From: CAVTQZ01 sp963737015
Lineage (GTDB): Bacteria > Actinomycetota > Acidimicrobiia > Acidimicrobiales > UBA8190
Reading direction: 5' to 3'
DNA length: 64,000 bases
Assembly: GCA_963737015.1 (NCBI GenBank)
Contig: CAVTQZ010000002.1
Span: forward strand, 484,108-548,107
Numbering within the stretch: position 1 is the stretch's first letter; every line of letters starts with the position of its first letter. The translations under genes and the position numbers were made by a program. This document shows, piece by piece, positions 1-10,489 of the stretch. The notes beneath the pieces were generated by a model. That model saw nothing but the letters and a program-made list of their open reading frames with translations. It had not been told where the DNA came from and did no database searches.

Positions 1-19
1 AACCACGTGCCCTGGAAGT

Positions 20-373
20 TTGAATGAGTATGTCGACCTGTTAATACATCATGCTTGGGGCCAAGCAAACCAGACAACGCTAACCGGGGGACCCTACCCG
101 GTGGACATGGGCGGAGTCGACGGGTGCCTCTTGATTTACTCGTGCCTCGAATATGGCGGCGCCAACGGAAACATCAATGTTAAACACACTATTGACGGCC
201 TTCCCCACTACATGACGTTGCTCTTGGTCGTCGGAGAGCTTAGACGGCCAGATTGTCCCGCGCCGGATTGTATGGTCCCGAGGATGCAGGTAATAAGGCT
301 GGCTCAGCTCTGCAGGGCATTCTTGACTCTTGGATTTGGACAGAACCAGCGGCTTGAGCGAGGTCAACAATGA
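20..373 (+). CDS. Possible ORF of unknown function
   Basis: An open frame of 117 codons that ends at the ATGA overlapping the start of the next gene. Part of the translation (LIYSCLEYGGANGNINVKHT) looks protein-like, but no family is recognised and no ribosome site is obvious. The overlap with the next start is the main support. The frame may also be broken, as in neighbouring genes. Confidence 0.2.
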   Translation: MNEYVDLLIHHAWGQANQTTLTGGPYPVDMGGVDGCLLIYSCLEYGGANGNINVKHTIDGLPHYMTLLLVVGELRRPDCPAPDCMVPRMQVIRLAQLCRAFLTLGFGQNQRLERGQQ

Positions 374-992
374 ATGATGACTTTCCGGTGCCGCCGCGGT
401 GGCCCGAGCCTAGACACCCTAAGGACGAAAAGCGTTCTCTCTCACCACGAGGGCAGGGTCATCATCGGTTTAACCACGGTGCTGGTCGTTCTGGGGATCA
501 CTGGGCCGCTTGGTGGGCTTGAAATTATTCCACGGCTCCCCCACTACATCGACCACGACAGCCTCAGAGCCGGTCCCAACAACACCCCCACCTTCGTGTC
601 CAACACCCCCAGCCGCATTGTCACAACTTCCCCTTGGGTCCGCTGCTCCCGAATTTGGCATGGGTTCATTCGGTGGGCAGACCTATCCCAATAGCGTAAT
701 CATCCCGATTCAAGAAACGTCGAGCAAGACCGTCTTTGACCTTTGCGGTCGTTATCAGACATTCACAGCGACTCTTGGCTATGACAAGGACGCCAATGTC
801 AGCGTCAAGATCACTGCGGGGTCCAAGGATGTTCTGTTTGAGGGAGACAACTATGGTCCTCTTGGTCCATCCAACGGCACCGGTGTGCTCGTTCATGCAA
901 GCATCGCGGGGGCACAGACACTTACCTTGTACGTCTCGGAAGAGTGTTGCGTCCGGATGAACGTTGTATTTGGCTCAGCTCAAGTGAGTTGA
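370..992 (+). CDS. Membrane-anchored NPCBM-like domain protein (frame-broken)
   Basis: Three consecutive frames give one sensible protein. The ATG at 370 opens a charged Pro-rich cytoplasmic N-terminus (MNDDFPVPPRWPEP). A shift near 455 leads into one membrane segment (VIIGLTTVLVVLGITG). A second shift near 510 leads to a Thr/Pro linker (SPTTSTTTASEPVPTTPPP) and a C-terminal beta-sandwich of about 105 residues. That region has the pattern of NPCBM/NEW2 carbohydrate-binding modules: FDLCGRYQTFTATLGYD, then VLFEGDNYG, then TLTLYVS. I infer a surface-exposed glycan-binding or sensing protein. Each part is intact and no stop interrupts the joined reading, so the two breaks look like single-base indels. 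Family assignment is by pattern only. Confidence 0.55.
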
Positions 993-1903
993 TTGTCCAA
1001 AGGAAAACCGCGCCGGAAGGCGATGCCGTTCCATGTTAGGTGGATCGCCACTATCCTCCACCACCACGTGGCATGCGGCGTTTCACGACCCCTTATCTCC
1101 TATCCCTGAGTCCTAAATGGGGGTGGCTCCCAAACTGCTCACACGGTGCGCAAAAACTCACACCGACCGCTCATCTCGCTCAAGTGGCGAACCTCACCGC
1201 GCTCTGCCGTCAAGGCGCACTCACGACGCATCCGAATCCGTCCATGGCCGTTCGCCGCAATCCGTTGGCTCGCTGACCTGCTGCTCTCGTTCGCCGTCGT
1301 TCGCTTCGTCAGCCTAGGGAGTCTTCCCAAGCTGACAACCCCCCACATCGTTCACCTAGCCAATCTCGAATCCGCCGTGCTCAAACGCATCTCCATCGGT
1401 GCCACCATCCGAGGGGCTCTCTGCCGAGGCCATTCATGAGCGTCCCTGCTTAGGGCCCTCCCAATTCATTGCACCAATGCAAACATGATAATCACGACTC
1501 AGATCACCTTTGACCATTTGCTCGCTCGTACGGCCAATGCGGGGGTCAGTTCTTGCCCCTACTTGCGCCAGAGAAAGGTATGAACCTCCACGAATTCGAG
1601 ATGGCCGATTCAGGTGGTGTGATCGCGATCCCGTCGGGACCAAACCCACAGAGGATGGATTTGCTGTTGCCGATGGAAGCAGGCCGCCCTCGCCTCCCGC
1701 ATGATTGAAGACGGCCGCCACCTTGTCATGAAATCGGCCGATAGAACCCCCCGCGATTGACGCTGGTGACGCCGAAATTGCCACTCGAGGGCTCCCAACT
1801 CTCCACCCAACAACGGACGTTCCGCCAGTCACCGCGGTTCACTTTTCTTTACCCCTTGAGACTGATCAGCATCCGTTCACCTGCACTGCGAGTTCCCCAG
1901 TGA
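993..1903 (+). other. No convincing gene; contains a dispersed repeat
   Basis: Several frames are open on both strands, but none has a ribosome site, recognisable domain or consistent codon bias. The one identifiable element is repeat module A near 1226-1338, which has a diverged inverted copy near 62.8 kb. Confidence 0.4.
1226..1338 (+). repeat. Dispersed repeat module A, copy 1
   Basis: Shares GGCTCGCTGACCTGC, CGTTCGCCGTCG and TTCCCAAGCTGA in the same order with the reverse complement of 62750-62849. One gap of about 10 bases is needed, and roughly four in five aligned positions match by eye. Both copies can be translated to a related peptide (LADLLLSFAVVRF here, LADLPLPFAVARL in the other). 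It may be the tail of a lost coding sequence or mobile element. Confidence 0.5.
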
Positions 1904-2194
1904 CTTGCAGTCGCCTCGGGCGAAGAACAGAAGGTCCCTTGTCGCCGACCTGAGTCCGAAGGATTATCCTTCTTAAGGATCGCAACGAGATCGGAGAGAG
2001 GTAATGTCAAAGGCACGGTTTCGCCTGTCTCTCAAGTCCAGGCTAACGCGTACTACACAAAGTCGACGCGGAACTACCGGCAGCAGTGGCGTGAAGGGTT
2101 TCAGGGTCGGAAATGCAGCAAACGCGGCACATACCGCTACGTCAAGACTCCGGGTGGCCGTTCGATGTTTCGCAGGCTCGGAAAGAGTCGCTAG
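1904..2194 (+). pseudogene. C-terminal fragment of an unknown basic protein
   Basis: The frame is open from just after a TGA at 1901 to the TAG at 2192, and its last 60 residues read naturally (ANAYYTKSTRNYRQQWREGF, then RYVKTPGGRSMFRRLGKSR). There is no in-frame ATG, so the N-terminus is either in another frame or lost. No family recognised. Confidence 0.3.
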
Positions 2195-2329
2195 GGAGCG
2201 TCATTTGCCAGCGCCAGTTTCCAGCTCTGGAGGCACCGGAGGTAGCAGAGCCAGGGGACGTATTACCTCGCCGCCCGACTTCGTTGCCCGCGTCAGCGAT
2301 TTATAGGCCTCCAGATGCCGACACGCCCT

Positions 2330-3458
2330 TCAGTGAAAGCAGGGTCCCCGCATAACCTCAGAACGGTGTTGAGTATTTTCGACCGTCGAATCTCTCGCTT
2401 TCGCTAAGGCCAGGGCTTGGTCGACTGTCGATGATTGATTGGCGATCGGCGTAGTGAGTGCCGTTCGAAGCCGAATGGCGCTCCGCAAGGTTGAATCGAT
2501 TGTAAAGACAAGCCTCCGCACTTCGGCAACCACATCATTGCTGGACCGTTCGGAGCTCGTCGGGGTGGCCGTTGCATCTAGGATGGCCTTTGTTGCGGTA
2601 ATCCATAGGTCGTTCGTTGGACCATCGAACCGGACCAACACTTCAGTCAACTTATCGTTCAACCAGCCAATCCTGATTCCACTTACTTGCTGAACATGAC
2701 GCTTGAGCTCTCCTGGAAGTAGCGCAGCATCCAATTGCTGCCTGATCTCCTGGAGCACCGGCCGGCGTAAGGCGCCACCGCGAGGCCCCAAGTTCGGCCG
2801 CGGGTGCGGCTCGGTTGTAGACGTACCCAGCGAAGGGCGCTGGCAACTTCTGCTCTCTTAACCGGCTCCGGTCGTCATCTGATGAATCCCACCACAGTTG
2901 AATTGCTCGCTCCAAGAGAGCGGGTGTTTGGGATCACGACTCAAGAATGCCAGAACGATTGAAAGACAGCGGCCATTCGTGTTCCGATCAGCCTCCACGA
3001 GCGCAGCCTGCCCCACTCTTGGGCTTTCGCTATGGAAGAGGTTGGCCGCCAGCATTGCAGCCGTTGCTCCGACCTCAGGCTCGTTAACACGCGAATACTT
3101 AACGCCATTGAGCAACATGACGCTGGCTCTTGGACCGTCTCCTTGCGCAATCGAGGCGATGGCGCCGACAAGGTAAGGTGTTGGACTGTACCTGTATAGG
3201 GCGATACTCGATTCAGCATCGGCAAGTGATTCCGGGAAAAGCCTTGCACGGAGTGTTCGCCAATCTCGACAGCCAGTTCATCTGCCATTGTTTGATTCGG
3301 GCGCTCAAGGATCCGCTTGATTTGCTTTTCCGTATTCTCATTTCGACTAGCGCTTCAAGGAGGGGAGCGAGTTCACTGTCCTTCTGGAAAAGTCCTTTGG
3401 TGAACCGTCCAAGGAGGAAGCTACCGATCTCGGTTATCAGGAACTCAGCTATGGGCAA
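2330..3458 (-). CDS. Unknown protein, at least three frame breaks
   Basis: Starts with TTG at 3458, which has a GGAG about 10 bases upstream; MPIAEFLITEIGSFLLGRF follows. The product continues through several frames: LADAESSIALYRYSPTPYLV, then GAIASIAQGDGPRASVMLLN, then VGATAAMLAANLFHSESPRV, then ERAIQLWWDSSDDDRSRL, and finally a helical C-terminal part containing GIRIGWLNDKLTEVLVRF that ends at 2330. All segments are on the minus strand, in order and non-overlapping. I do not recognise the family; composition suggests a soluble, mostly helical protein of about 370 residues. It follows the small ORF 3462-3671 by 3 bases, so the two are probably co-transcribed. Confidence 0.45.
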
Positions 3459-3461
3459 ACG

Positions 3462-3671
3462 TTACGCTCCGAATAACGCGACTCGATGATTAGGCGGGTG
3501 AATGTCACTCGGATCGTTGCCTGATTCTTTGCGAGGGCACATATTCCTGTGAGACTCACCGAGCACTAGTCGGCCACTTGAAGCGACGACTTTCCATGCC
3601 ACAGGTACCGGGTTCGTAGGTGGGGGCGGGACAGGACTCGCACCGCCGACATTGTTTGCACCCTCAACCAT
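3462..3671 (-). CDS. Small Pro-rich protein, unknown
   Basis: ATG at 3671 is preceded by GAAGGGAC at ribosome-site distance. The 69-residue product begins MVEGANNVGGASPVPPPP and has no signal peptide or known domain. It is immediately upstream of the frame-broken unknown gene, likely as an operon. A fusion of the two through a frame break cannot be excluded. Confidence 0.4.
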   Translation of the reverse strand: MVEGANNVGGASPVPPPPTNPVPVAWKVVASSGRLVLGESHRNMCPRKESGNDPSDIHPPNHRVALFGA

Positions 3672-3790
3672 AAGAAAGTCCCTTCAAGGCGAATACTCAT
3701 CCGCCCCCCGCTGTCAACAGGCTAGCCCGAATTGGCCATGTGCTAGTGCCACGGACCGCTCGTAGTGTCTGGTGTCAAATTGCAAGCGGA

Positions 3791-4762
3791 CTAGCAGTCT
3801 CCCGCCTGCTGCGCTCCATACGTAGCCTGAGCGACTGTGAACTGCTACCGTCCGGCGAGTCCAGTTGTTGGATCAGGTCGCTGCATGAGAAGGCTCGAGT
3901 AGGAGATATCCTTGGCCGATTGCACGGCCTCGGCGTTCCAATTCACCGTGAGGCTGTCGACGGCGACAGTCGCATCGTTGACCGAGTATCCACTACCGTC
4001 CGGCGAGTCCAGTTGGTCAATGAGACCCTGCTGCGAAAAGGCCTCCGTGCTCAGGTACTGCTGGGCTTCCGCTACTGCGCTCTGCTGCTGCTGCGTCAGG
4101 GTGGGGCCTGGAGTTGCAGGTGAATTCGTGCAGGTGAACTCGTTGCAGGTGAACTGGTTGCAGGTCAACTCGTTGCAGGTGGACTCGTTGCAGGTGGACT
4201 CGTGGCAGGTGGACTGGTGGCAGGTGGACTGGTAGCCGATGTCCTTCCTGCTGGAGCTTGAGTGGTTGGGGTGGATGCGGTGGATGCATTTGTATTGCCG
4301 CCCACGATGCTCAGATTATTCGATTTCGATCCGGCCGCCGCAGCCAATGTCACAATAAGAATGAGCACGACGATGCCTGGCACATAGTAGGTAGGTCTTT
4401 TGTTCCAGGACCTCCCGTGTGTACCGCTGGCTTGGCGAATGGGAGGCCCGATGTCGGTCCAATCGGTGGAGTCCATGAAACGAGTGGAAGCGGTGCCGAC
4501 ATTCGGGACACCAATCGGTCGAGCCTGCTGTCCACCCTGTGCCGTTCCAATACCGCTCAGCAGAACAGTCGTCCGGGTGAGGGACTGACCCGGTGGTCAA
4601 CCTGAACCGGAGCGGACTCAGAAGACGGCTGGTCGGTACAGACGAGGCTGGTGGTGCGGGTGGTACATAGCTCGGGTGGCTCTCAGGTGGATACCACTTG
4701 CCATCGGTCGCCTGCCACCAGCCAGCACCTTGTGATTGTTCTGCACCGAGTACTTGGGCCAT
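3791..4762 (-). CDS. DUF2510 - membrane - Ltp-repeat surface protein (frame-broken)
   Basis: The N-terminus carries a cytoplasmic DUF2510 tryptophan motif (GWWQATDGKWYPPESHP). Next come one membrane span (YYVPGIVVLILIVTLAAAA), a Thr/Ser/Pro linker built from a 12-bp tandem repeat (ATSPPATSPPATSPP), and two copies of the Ltp domain of host-cell-surface-exposed lipoproteins. Copy 1 has YLSTEAFSQQGLIDQLDSP and VDSLTVNWNAEAVQSAK; copy 2, partly in another frame, has SDLIQQLDSPDG and TVAQATYGAQQAGDC before the TAG at 3793. Ltp domains are known from a phage superinfection-exclusion lipoprotein and from actinobacterial surface proteins of unknown role. At least three single-base breaks are needed. 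Topology: N-terminus inside, Ltp repeats outside. Confidence 0.65.
4107..4233 (+). repeat. 12-bp minisatellite in the Ltp protein linker
   Basis: About ten head-to-tail copies of a 12-base unit (GCAGGTGRACTS on the plus strand). The unit is a multiple of three, so copy-number change alters linker length without shifting frame; one break within it still changes frame here. Confidence 0.8.
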
Positions 4763-5113
4763 GTTGCCTCCTCAGCGTTACCCTCGAGGGTCCGGGGAGA
4801 GATCGCATGCCTCCGTTGCCATGATCCAGTTTCGGGAAGTCCACCCAGTAGGGCTCAAGGTCACCCTGGGCGACGATTACTACCCAGACCGGAGCGAGCT
4901 AGTCAGGGGAGATGCACCCTGCAGGCTCTCCGTCAATCTCCGGATAGTCCCACGGAGGAGATCTTCCGCCGGAGGCATCTTCCGTAGGCCTTCCGAATTT
5001 AACAGAGCTGGGCGGCGCGGAGAAAGCGTTCGATTCCTGCCCTCCGCTGCAACTCGAGGACCGAGTTCAGGTGGCGCGTTCGATCCACAGAGAAAGGCCG
5101 TAGCGAGACTGCG
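4763..5113 (+). other. Intergenic region between divergent surface-protein genes
   Basis: About 350 bases between the start of the Ltp protein (minus) and the first lipoprotein (plus). It must hold both promoters. I see a short palindrome (ACCCTCGAGGGT, near 4780) but no clear -35/-10 pair and no convincing coding frame. Confidence 0.35.
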
Positions 5114-6737
5114 ATGACACGGATATCGTCGGTGTCCGTGCGGGCCTGGGTGGCGGGGGCGTCGGTCCTTTTGGTATGACGATCGCGCCGGCATGCTCCA
5201 ACGGGCAGACGGTACGGCACAAGTGCTGAGCGTCGCAAAGAACCTGACCGTCACCATACCTGCAACAAGTTCGATCAAGCTGAAGGCAAGCGATGCACCT
5301 AGCTCTGCCGCCGCCTCGATCTCCTCTCCGGTACAAACCTCAGGCGGAACCGTTTCCAGTCCTCTGCAGCTTCTGTCCACTCCAAAGCTGCTCCACGCAA
5401 GTGGGCCGTTTCCCCGAGGAGGCGTCACTCTTTCGGTGAAGATCGCTCAGCCGACAGGGGCCGGCACCGAACCCTTCCTGGCCAGTTTCAACCCATCCAC
5501 CGGGCTTTGGAGTCCGATATCAAGTCACTACGACCGAACCACGCACACCGTCAGCGCTCAGCTCCCGCATTTCTCGATATGGGGAGTCCTTCGATTCATC
5601 AGCTCTGGAGTCGATGCTGTGGTGAAAGGGGCCCTCCAGTCCCTCGTCGGATCCATCAAGGTTTCTGGGCCGTCCCCGAGCTGCGGAGGCACCGGCGTCA
5701 CCGTGGACGTGACGCCAGCCGACGGCACTTTGCAGTCCTGCGGGCAGGCCATAGACGCCAGTCACGTACTCGTAAAAGTGGCGAGCACCCTTGCGTTTCC
5801 GACCGACGCGAACGCTGCTTCGGGTTCGACCATCACCCTTATTCCGCCCTCCGATGTCTACCAGGAGATCGACCAGGCTCTCTACAACGTCACAAAGGGC
5901 CACTGGACCGGAACAGTGGTTCCTGGCGGTTCGGAAGCGGATGTCACCCTCGCACTCACACCAGAGTCATCGACGAAGATGACAACCGATCTCGACGACA
6001 TCGCGTATCTCGCGGGGATCATTTATTCCGGGGTTCAAATGTTGAATCTCATCGAGTCGAAGATCGGAGCAGCCACTACAAAAGCGACGATCTCCGACAT
6101 CGAAGAAGGAACGTGCGCTGCCCAAATCGCCGCTCTGCCTCCAACGATTTCCCTAACAGCGGCGGAGCTAAAGACTCTGGCGACGGCTGGGTTCACCTGT
6201 GCTCGGCAAGTCCTCAAACTAGGAACGACTGGCGTAATCGCCGCCGTTATCGGACTTGTCGCTTCGCTGTTCGAAAACATAGTTCAGACAGCCTTCCTGG
6301 CCGTCGAGACGGAGGTGGGTTGGTCGACCGGAGGAGAACATGTTCTCACGATTACACGTGCAGCCGTCCCATCGAATTCACTACCGGTACCAACTACACG
6401 AGCCTTGCCTACTCTTGACGTGCCACCTGTCTATGACGGCATAAAGCCTAGAGAAGTTGGCTTTAGTGCCGATTCAACTAATGACCTCACCAACATCACA
6501 TGGTCGTCGTGGACGACAACGAGCGCGACAGGGTCCGGCACCTGGACATACGAGAGCTGCGATCCCGACTGCGCTAATGGACCGACAACGCCCTATCCGG
6601 CGACGATTCAGCTCTCGCAGCCTGTGAACGGCGTCTTCACGGCCATGACTGAGACGACTTCAGGGCCGTATGGTGGCGGAACAAACTATACATATCCAAA
6701 CAACTGGGCCATGGGCGCGTCCAACACTTCTTACTGA
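5114..6737 (+). CDS. Lipoprotein, paralogue of the 8777-10372 gene
   Basis: The signal peptide is spread over three frames: ATG at 5114 (MTRISSVSVRAWVAGASVLL), then the lipobox stretch GMTIAPACSNGQT, then the long open frame from about 5200. The mature part of about 500 residues has an LPHFSIWGV module (residues ~125-135), a Cys-containing central region (LVKVASTLAFPTDAN), a helical stretch ending in GLVASLFENIVQTAFLAVET, and a C-terminal domain (ITWSSWTTTSATGSGTW followed by CDPDC) typical of secreted actinobacterial proteins. It aligns over its first two thirds with the minus-strand lipoprotein 2 kb away, but the last 100 residues differ. Function unknown; predicted extracytoplasmic and lipid-anchored. 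Confidence 0.65.
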
Positions 6738-6926
6738 TCCTTGCCCAAACGGACGTGAATGTGCATCTTGGAGGAGATGCCGTCACACAGAGCTGGCGTC
6801 CCCACCATTGCTCAAAATTCGGCTGGATGAAAGGGTTCTCCCGCAATGAAAGTGTTGACCGATTTTTCTTGCTCGCCGAGCGGTTCAAGAGCCCTCGCGG
6901 TCCCCCATGGATGGCTCGTAACGCTG

Positions 6927-8056
6927 TTACGTTGTAGCGAACACAACGTCGCCACTGTCATCCGCAACTGCACAAAAATCAGCAGTCGGGCACGATACCT
7001 TGCCAAGACCGTTAGCGAAGGGTCTCGTAAAACCTAGCCATGAGGATCCACGCAAGTCGTAGGGGCGGCCCGACTGATCGATCGCTATGCACTCGTTTAT
7101 CATGGGGCAAGACACCGATACCAGCGGAAACCCGCTAGTCGTTCCATCACTAGCGGTCACGCGATCGACGTTCTCTCGCTGTGACCAGACACCGTTCGAT
7201 CGATCATTGCGTATCCTTCTTGGTCGACGGCAGCACAGAAAGTGGTGGTCGTGCACGACGCAGCAAACACTGGACTCGACGGATCGACCAAGTGTGATTG
7301 CGACCATCTTCCGTCGCTAAAGGTAAAAGCATAACCGTGCCCGTCAAGGGCTATACAAAACTTCGATGTCGGACACGAAATTTCACTAATGCCCGAGCCG
7401 ACAGTTTGCGCCGCTTGCCATTTACCACCCTCGAACGTCACAGCTGCGTTGCCGCCCGCGGCCACACAAAAGTTGGATTGTGCGCAGGAAATGTCCCTAA
7501 TCGAAGGGACCGGCGCGATTCCTGGAAGATTGTCTCCGCTAATCGTCGGAGTATCGGCCCAATGCCGCCCGTCGTAGGTTCTCGTTCGTCCTTCGGAATT
7601 TCCTCCGAGACAGAATGTATCGCTTGAACACGATACGAGTGCATAGCCGATCGTTGGTTCAGTGCCAGAACCTAGATCACTTGGTGGTGTCGAGTGCCAA
7701 TACCGTTTTGATATGCGAACGATGTTCCATCTGCAGCGATTGCAATGCAAAAGTTCGGACTCACGCATGAGACCCCGGTAACACCGCTTGAGAACAGGTG
7801 AAACGGTGGTGATAGTGACCACTGCCGAACGACTCGCCCATTTGAGATTTCGAGTTCGGCGTATTCACAGCGCGGGTCTGCGGGGTTCTGTACGCATGGC
7901 TGATTAACTTCCTGTGACTGGCTTGCAGCTGATTGGTTCTTGCTTGTGGATCGTTGCCCGCTAGATATGTTAGGCGTACTGCATCCTGATATAAGGACGC
8001 AGAATGCAGCAAGCCCTACTATCGCGAGAGGTTGGAACTCGGAAATGAGGCGCCAT
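6927..8056 (-). CDS. Lipoprotein with SC-FC repeats, probably beta-propeller
   Basis: The signal peptide AIVGLAAFCVLISGCST has a good lipobox; the start is probably the ATG at 8056. The mature part contains at least seven repeats of a motif like ISCPTSKFCIALDGHG followed by FSDGRWS, spaced about 40-45 residues. Variants include VSCVSPNFCIAIAADG, VSCSSDTFCLGGNSEG and VSCPTADFCAVADDSG. Paired cysteines in every blade and the aromatic GxW ending are typical of secreted actinobacterial propeller-like proteins. Three frames must be joined (breaks near 8040, 7700-7820 and 7200-7300). Probably a surface binding or adhesion protein; no catalytic motif seen. It lies between the two paralogous lipoproteins. 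Confidence 0.6.
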
Positions 8057-8776
8057 GTGTGGGTTAGAGGAGTGCTCCGACATTGCCTAAACACGGGTAG
8101 ACCCGCCACCTCATGACTCCCTTCGGCCGATCCGACGGAACCGCCCGAGTTACCTGCGTTTGATTCCCTCGAGCTCGCACCTCTCGGCAGAAGTGCCTGG
8201 ACGCAGACCACACGCTTTCAGCAGCGGTAAGGGCAGCGAGCTTCTTTATGCGACCCTTCATTTGTAGTGTCCTTGACTCAACCCCCGTTGGGCCCGAACG
8301 TGCCCGGCGGCAGACGCTATGGACCTAAATGGAGACTGTCAACGGAACACGCTGCACCCCCAACTTCACAATCGGTGAGTTCCGGGTTCTCACGGTGCGA
8401 GAGAGTTAGGTCGATCGATCGAATCCTTGAGCTCTAGCGGCATCGCACATTCCAGGCGCCGACGAGTCAGTTGACTTCAACCAGGCAGTGGAAAGTCTCC
8501 CGGACATCGGCGCCGCAAACTCATCAACAAAAGCACTCTTCGGATTCGCACGCTTGCTACGCGAGCCGGCGCTCAATGATCCTTGGATGAACTCTGCCGC
8601 TCTGCCCGCATTCGCCATCGCCTGTTGCGATGTATTTTTTCTTCGGCGCCCGAGCCTCGTACCAGATCTGTCCGCTCACCGTCCATTTGGAACGTCAGCG
8701 CGCTGGTTTCCCGTGCAGAACCAGAGCGCGCTTCGAGCCGCGCTATCCATCACCTCGCAACCTCTCCAATGACAGC
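8057..8776 (-). other. No confident gene
   Basis: A 70-codon minus frame (8618-8406, MANAGRAAEFIQGSLSAG) is the best candidate but lacks a clear ribosome site and overlaps equally long frames on the other strand. Probably the leader of the propeller gene and the terminator region of the lipoprotein gene. Confidence 0.3.
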
Positions 8777-10372
8777 TTACGGCGCTGCGCCTCCGTTTTC
8801 GGCGGCATATCCCATCTTGCAGGTGTACAGCGCTTGCGAGGGATCGAACTGCTGCCCACTTTCTGGGAAATACCATTCGACTTCTTGATACGCAGATTCG
8901 CCCTCGCAAGTGCCAAGATCGAATGCGACAATCGTGGCCTGCTCTTCTGTGCCGTCAGCGGTGATCTGGTTTGGCGCTACGTAGGTACTCATCCCCGTTC
9001 CCGTAGCTTCTGTGCCACCCCAGGATTGCCAGGCTATCGATTGAACGAAACCGGTAGGGTCGCCGCCCAGGTAGACGGTGGACGGTTTGATCGATCCCAA
9101 TCCTTCTCCGCCTGGAGCCCATGATCCAGTGAGACCAAGGATCGGTCCCATAACAGGCTTTTTCGAATAACTGTCAGTACTGTAATCCCGCCGGTCGACC
9201 AGCCGACGGACGTCTCGACGGCGAGGAATGCCGTCTGGACGATGTTCTCGAACAGAGAGGCAACGATTCCGATCACCCTGCGGCCACACCGGCCCTGCCA
9301 AGATGACGATTTGTTCGGCGCAACCGAATCCGACACTTGAAAGCTCTCGGACGGTGCTCGGCGTAACCGACAGGGTGCTCGGTAGGGAAGCAATCTGGCT
9401 GAGGCATGTCCCCTCCTCGATAGCCGAAACCTCTTCCTTAGCAACCTCACCGAGTTTTGACTCGGCGAGAAGGAGGACTTGCACACCCGAATACATGATC
9501 GCTGTCAGGTACGCGATGTCATCGAGCCCAGTTTTCATCGTTCCCGACTGACCGGGCCCGATAGTTAATGTGACGTCGGCTTCTGAACCGGCTGGGACAC
9601 CGCCCCCGTCAATTTGCTTTCGAAGCATCGAAGAGCGTCTTGTCGATGTCGGCATAGATGTCATCCGGTGGGGCGATGCTGATGGAGTTGCCACTGGGAA
9701 CGTAAACATCGGTCGGGAACGCAAGCGTGCTGGCAACCTTGACGAGTGTCTGACTGGCAGTGGCATCTTGGCCGCAGGTATTGATCGTGCCGTTGCTCGG
9801 CGCCACGTTCACCGTGATGTCGCTTCCGAACAACGAGGGACAGGACCATTGAACTTCACCAATCCAGCGATGGATTGAAGAGCACCCTTGACGATCGCCT
9901 CAAGGCCACTCGTTACGAAGCTCAGGACACCCCAGATCGAGAAGTGAGGAAGCGTGGCACTCACTGCGTGGGAGGCCGAGTCATAATGGCTCGCAACCGG
10001 TGTCCACGAACCCGTGGAAGGGTCGTAACTTGCGATGAAGGGAGGCCCGGCAGCTCCCCTTGGCCGTTTGATCGTAAAGGTCAACGTCGCCCCGCCAGGA
10101 GGGAGCGAGCTGCTTGCGTGCAGGAGCAAGGGCTTCCCGAGGAGCACTACTGGGCTCGGAACCTCGCCTGCAGGCGTCTGAACCGGCGTAGTCACCGACA
10201 CGGTTGCTGCCGCCGGCGCAGGGCGGGCTGTCACGATGATATGCGAAGACGCCGGGAGAGACACGGCGGCGGCTTTGGTTATGGACACCGTTCGAGACGA
10301 CGAACTTGTATTGCAGGCCGGCAAAACTGCTACCGCTGTCAAGACGGCAAGGGCCGTTACTCCCCTCCGCAC
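8777..10372 (-). CDS. Lipoprotein, paralogue of the 5114-6737 gene (frame-broken)
   Basis: ATG at 10372 opens a lipoprotein signal (ALAVLTAVAVLPACNTSS). It shares with its paralogue the LPHFSIWGVL module, TLVKVASTLAFPTD, GSEADVTLTIGPGQ, LDDIAYLTAIMYSGVQ, and the IASLFENIVQTAFLAVET helix. The C-terminus is different and ends with IAWQSWGGTEATGTGM and EVEWYFPESGQQFDPS. At least four single-base breaks occur (near 9850, 9610, 9290 and 9165), yet similarity to the paralogue continues across each one, which shows the sequence is one gene. It is the last gene of the minus-strand unit that starts with the T7SS ATPase. Probably surface-anchored; function unknown. Confidence 0.65.
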
Positions 10373-10489
10373 TGGCGCTACTGCCTATAGATAGGGGCTG
10401 GCAAGACAGCGTCCTCCTCGATCAATAAGACACAGAGCGGCGGTACTCGATAAGCCAAGACCGCATCGTATATTCCATTGAATTTCGTG

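Noticed and set aside
4107..4233. Short direct repeats resembling an iteron array or origin
   Set aside because: They lie inside a coding linker, keep a 12-base period and encode ATSPP; no replication gene is near.
8383..8402. GGTTCTCACGGTGCGAG as a third copy of the 25-base repeat
   Set aside because: Only about ten consecutive bases match; expected by chance at this length.
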